Part shown: one piece after another, positions 14,960 to 16,639 of the stretch
How positions within the stretch are numbered: the stretch's first letter is position 1
Layout of the letters: every line of letters begins with the position of its first letter
Assembly: GCA_023249935.1 (NCBI GenBank)
Contig: JAHFBQ010000023.1
Location: 1,005-17,643 of the forward strand
Direction: 5' to 3'
Source: a bacterium
GTDB taxonomy: Bacteria > Babelota > Babeliae > Babelales > RVW-14
DNA length: 16,639 nt
Notes under the pieces: generated by a model
What the model was told of the DNA's origin: nothing
What the model saw: only the letters and a program-made list of their open reading frames with translations
Databases searched by the model: none
Program-made: the position numbers and the translations under genes

Positions 14960-16336
14960 TCAAAAACGGATCACTAGATTTAATCCAGCTGAATTGGCGT
15001 TTACAACACGGCGGCCACTGAGTGGAAACTTTAAGAATGCTTCAATGGTTGGCGCAATCGGTGCGCCGGTAAATTCATTTGCTAGATCATACTTGGCTGT
15101 AGCAGTAAAGGAATGTACATACCAATCTTGTGCAGTGGTTGTTGTGCTGATTATTGCACTACTAAATCCGGCATCAGTTGTTGAAAGTTCGTCATTGTGA
15201 TGCATAACAAACTCATAGGCGCCGCGTAATGATAAACTGCGCCAAAAATTTACGCCTTCTATAAACCAGTGTGTGCGCCAAGTCAGGCCAGGCTTGCATT
15301 GCACGTTAGCCTTGTTGAGCAGGAGTAGGTCGGTTTGTCGTACATCTGTTTTAACGCGACGTACACGGGATTCTGTAGGTTGGTACAGTATGTCGGCGGC
15401 TAAACCGGTCTTGATGGGAAGGGTGAACATGAGCTCTAGGTTGGCACCAAAAGGAAAGCCCCAGTGTCCATCATTGCCGAGTGGTAACGAGAAAAGTTGA
15501 TCTTCATTTTTTTGTTTGCTGACCGGGAGCGAACAGCCGACATAGACCTGGGTCGCAAGATGGCTGATAGTTTCAAGAGCAAGTGTTTGTTGCCAGTTCC
15601 AACGAAGAACCACCGTGGGGTCGCCGATGCCAGATCCTTGCCATGCATCGGTGTTCAAGTCCCCGGTATTTTGTAAAAAGCTTCCTATGTTTTGTATGTG
15701 TGGTTCGAGCAATAGATCAATGATATCGACTTGTTGAAATTGACGTCGCGTGATGTTGAGTGCATCAAAGCGTTTGCTTGTGAAAGGGGCGTAGAATGCT
15801 AAATCGACAAAACCTGGTATTGCGGTGATGAAACGCAAATGAGCTGCGCCACCTAACGTGATTTGGCGATGGAAAATGTGGCCACTGATATCGACAGCAC
15901 CACGTTGGCCACCAAAGTCTGGTGCGGTGAATAGGCGAGGGTCGAGGGTTGCAAGCTTGGTTTGGACGCTTCCTTGAGGATTGCGCAGCATAGTTAAAAA
16001 CGATTCTTGTGGGCTGTACATCGCCCCGAGTTTGCGACTTTGATCACCACTATTGAATCCACTGCTCCCAGAACCTTCTTCATAAAAAACACCGGCGGCA
16101 AAGGCAGCGTTGTCTTTAAGCGTTAAAAAATTATCGCTGTCGTCCACCATGGTGAGCGGTGTTGGGAAATAGCCGGCGTGCAGTGTGGTAGTGAGAAGGA
16201 TGATTGTGAGGAGAAAAGTAGAGAGGATAGAAAAACCTGGATCCCGGCTCGGAGGCCGGGACGACGTAATAGTAACGACGTTACTTCTTGTAGAGCTTGT
16301 CGAACTCTCGGTATTTAACTTATTTCCCAATGTCAT
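14960..16336 (-). CDS. Outer-membrane beta-barrel-like protein (458 aa)
   Basis: The ATG at 16336 has AAGGA just upstream. The protein has an unusually long n-region, then a hydrophobic core (FSILSTFLLTIILLTTTLHA, residues 35-54) with cleavage after LHA. The mature part alternates polar and aromatic residues in strand-like stretches (AHLRFITAIPGFVDLAFYAPF; LATQVYVGCSLP; YEFVMHH; SFTATAKYDL) and ends in LVIRF, a terminal Phe typical of outer-membrane barrels. No POTRA or plug domain is seen. Residues 24-34 of the n-region (TSSRPPSRDPG) are encoded by a palindromic repeat element. It lies 12 bases upstream of the giant exported gene, so the two are probably co-transcribed. Whether it exports or anchors that protein is inference. 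No named family is recognised. Confidence 0.75.
   Translation of the reverse strand: MTLGNKLNTESSTSSTRSNVVTITSSRPPSRDPGFSILSTFLLTIILLTTTLHAGYFPTPLTMVDDSDNFLTLKDNAAFAAGVFYEEGSGSSGFNSGDQSRKLGAMYSPQESFLTMLRNPQGSVQTKLATLDPRLFTAPDFGGQRGAVDISGHIFHRQITLGGAAHLRFITAIPGFVDLAFYAPFTSKRFDALNITRRQFQQVDIIDLLLEPHIQNIGSFLQNTGDLNTDAWQGSGIGDPTVVLRWNWQQTLALETISHLATQVYVGCSLPVSKQKNEDQLFSLPLGNDGHWGFPFGANLELMFTLPIKTGLAADILYQPTESRVRRVKTDVRQTDLLLLNKANVQCKPGLTWRTHWFIEGVNFWRSLSLRGAYEFVMHHNDELSTTDAGFSSAIISTTTTAQDWYVHSFTATAKYDLANEFTGAPIAPTIEAFLKFPLSGRRVVNANSAGLNLVIRF
16238..16266 (-). repeat. Palindromic repeat element inside the barrel gene's signal-peptide region
   Basis: The minus strand reads CGTCGTCCCGGC then CTCCGAGCCGGGATCCAG. 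The next flank, GGTTTT, is shared with the intergenic copy at 16519-16547, and so in part is the preceding GTTACTA. The repeat unit may therefore be about 45 bases long. Confidence 0.88.
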
Positions 16337-16366
16337 GAGATCCTTACTTTTTTCTATGATGTCCTA

Positions 16367-16425
16367 TCACATCAACAGTGGAGTGTAAGGAAGCGGGAAA
16401 ATAAAAGTCTATAATCTTGATGTGA
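16367..16425. promoter_or_regulatory. Inverted repeat upstream of the barrel/giant-protein operon
   Basis: TCACATCAA at 16367-16375 is exactly inverted as TTGATGTGA at 16417-16425, 41 bases away, centred about 60 bases before the barrel start. A third half-like GATGT lies at 16359-16363 and pairs with ACATC at 16369-16373. The promoter should lie in this AT-rich region but no clear -35/-10 pair stands out. It could be an operator or chance. Confidence 0.3.
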
Positions 16426-16518
16426 AAACATTCGTCCCTCTAGACTCGTCGCAAAAGATTCTAATTTTTAGCAAAATGTGAGTTCGATGAATTAATAAGA
16501 GGTAAAGTTACTACTATC

Positions 16519-16547
16519 CGTCGTCCCGGCGAAGGCCGGGATCCAGG
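16519..16547 (+). repeat. Palindromic repeat element, intergenic copy
   Basis: It reads CCGTCGTCCCGGCG then AAGGCCGGGATCCAG. The stem CCCGGC/GCCGGG is perfect with a very small loop. It is nearest in sequence to the copy inside the barrel gene 250 bases away. Confidence 0.88.
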
Positions 16548-16616
16548 TTTTCCTGAAAATTCTATTTCTTTATGGAGAAATTTTTTTAATGTTCTTGCCG
16601 CGAATAAAGAGAGCAT

Positions 16617-16639
16617 ATGAATGTATTTTTTTTAAAGTT
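16617..16639 (+). CDS. Possible start of a plus-strand gene (partial)
   Basis: An ATG at 16617 reads MNVFFLK to the window edge and is preceded by a purine-rich AAAGAGAG. This looks like the beginning of a signal peptide, but only seven codons are visible. An alternative ATG at 16589 (MFLPRIKRAYEC) in another frame is also open to the edge and has GGAG at a rather long distance. Confidence 0.25.

Noticed and set aside
1..16639. tRNA or rRNA genes
   Set aside because: No cloverleaf with a GTTCRANNC-type T arm and CCA end, and no rRNA core sequence, was recognised on either strand by eye.

Overview
The window looks like a chromosomal piece of a bacterium with a Gram-negative type envelope. It has a class A penicillin-binding protein, several Sec-exported proteins and a beta-barrel-like protein ending in Phe. 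The mix of unrecognised exported proteins, a HEPN/MNT pair, a YhcG nuclease and many short palindromic repeats fits an intracellular or host-associated lineage such as Candidatus Dependentiae (TM6/Babeliae). That is an impression from gene style, not a demonstrated placement. I see no rRNA, tRNA, CRISPR array or insertion sequence.

Layout. (1) 1-140: N-terminus of an exported protein, minus strand, cut by the window edge. (2) 141-1050: gene-poor stretch with a minus-strand terminator, a possible tiny transcription unit, two inverted copies of a palindromic repeat, a direct repeat and a strong hairpin. (3) 1051-1698: exported protein of unknown function with its own promoter and terminator. 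(4) 1849-6869: six tightly packed plus-strand genes: MntA-like antitoxin, HepT-like toxin, class A PBP, two exported coiled-coil proteins and an exported alpha/beta-hydrolase. Spacing and overlaps suggest one operon. (5) 8976-6886, minus strand: YhcG/DUF1016 nuclease, exported tyrosine/dual-specificity phosphatase, and a VKOR-type disulfide-forming membrane protein. (6) 9062-9241: a 59-codon plus-strand gene that resembles the C-terminal part of PrlF-type antitoxins. (7) 16336-9271, minus strand: a beta-barrel-like protein followed 12 bases later by a giant exported protein of about 1,891 residues. Its reading frame is broken at a run of ten A. (8) 16337-16639: upstream region with another repeat copy and perhaps the start of a plus-strand gene.

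The most unusual features are these. At least seven copies of a roughly 28-base palindromic element occur in 16.6 kb. Four lie inside open reading frames in different frames, one of them in the signal-peptide n-region of the barrel protein. The giant gene is joined across an A10 tract, which points to transcriptional slippage, recent inactivation or a homopolymer read error. A perfect 28-base palindrome sits inside the YhcG gene. A toxin-antitoxin pair heads an envelope-building operon.
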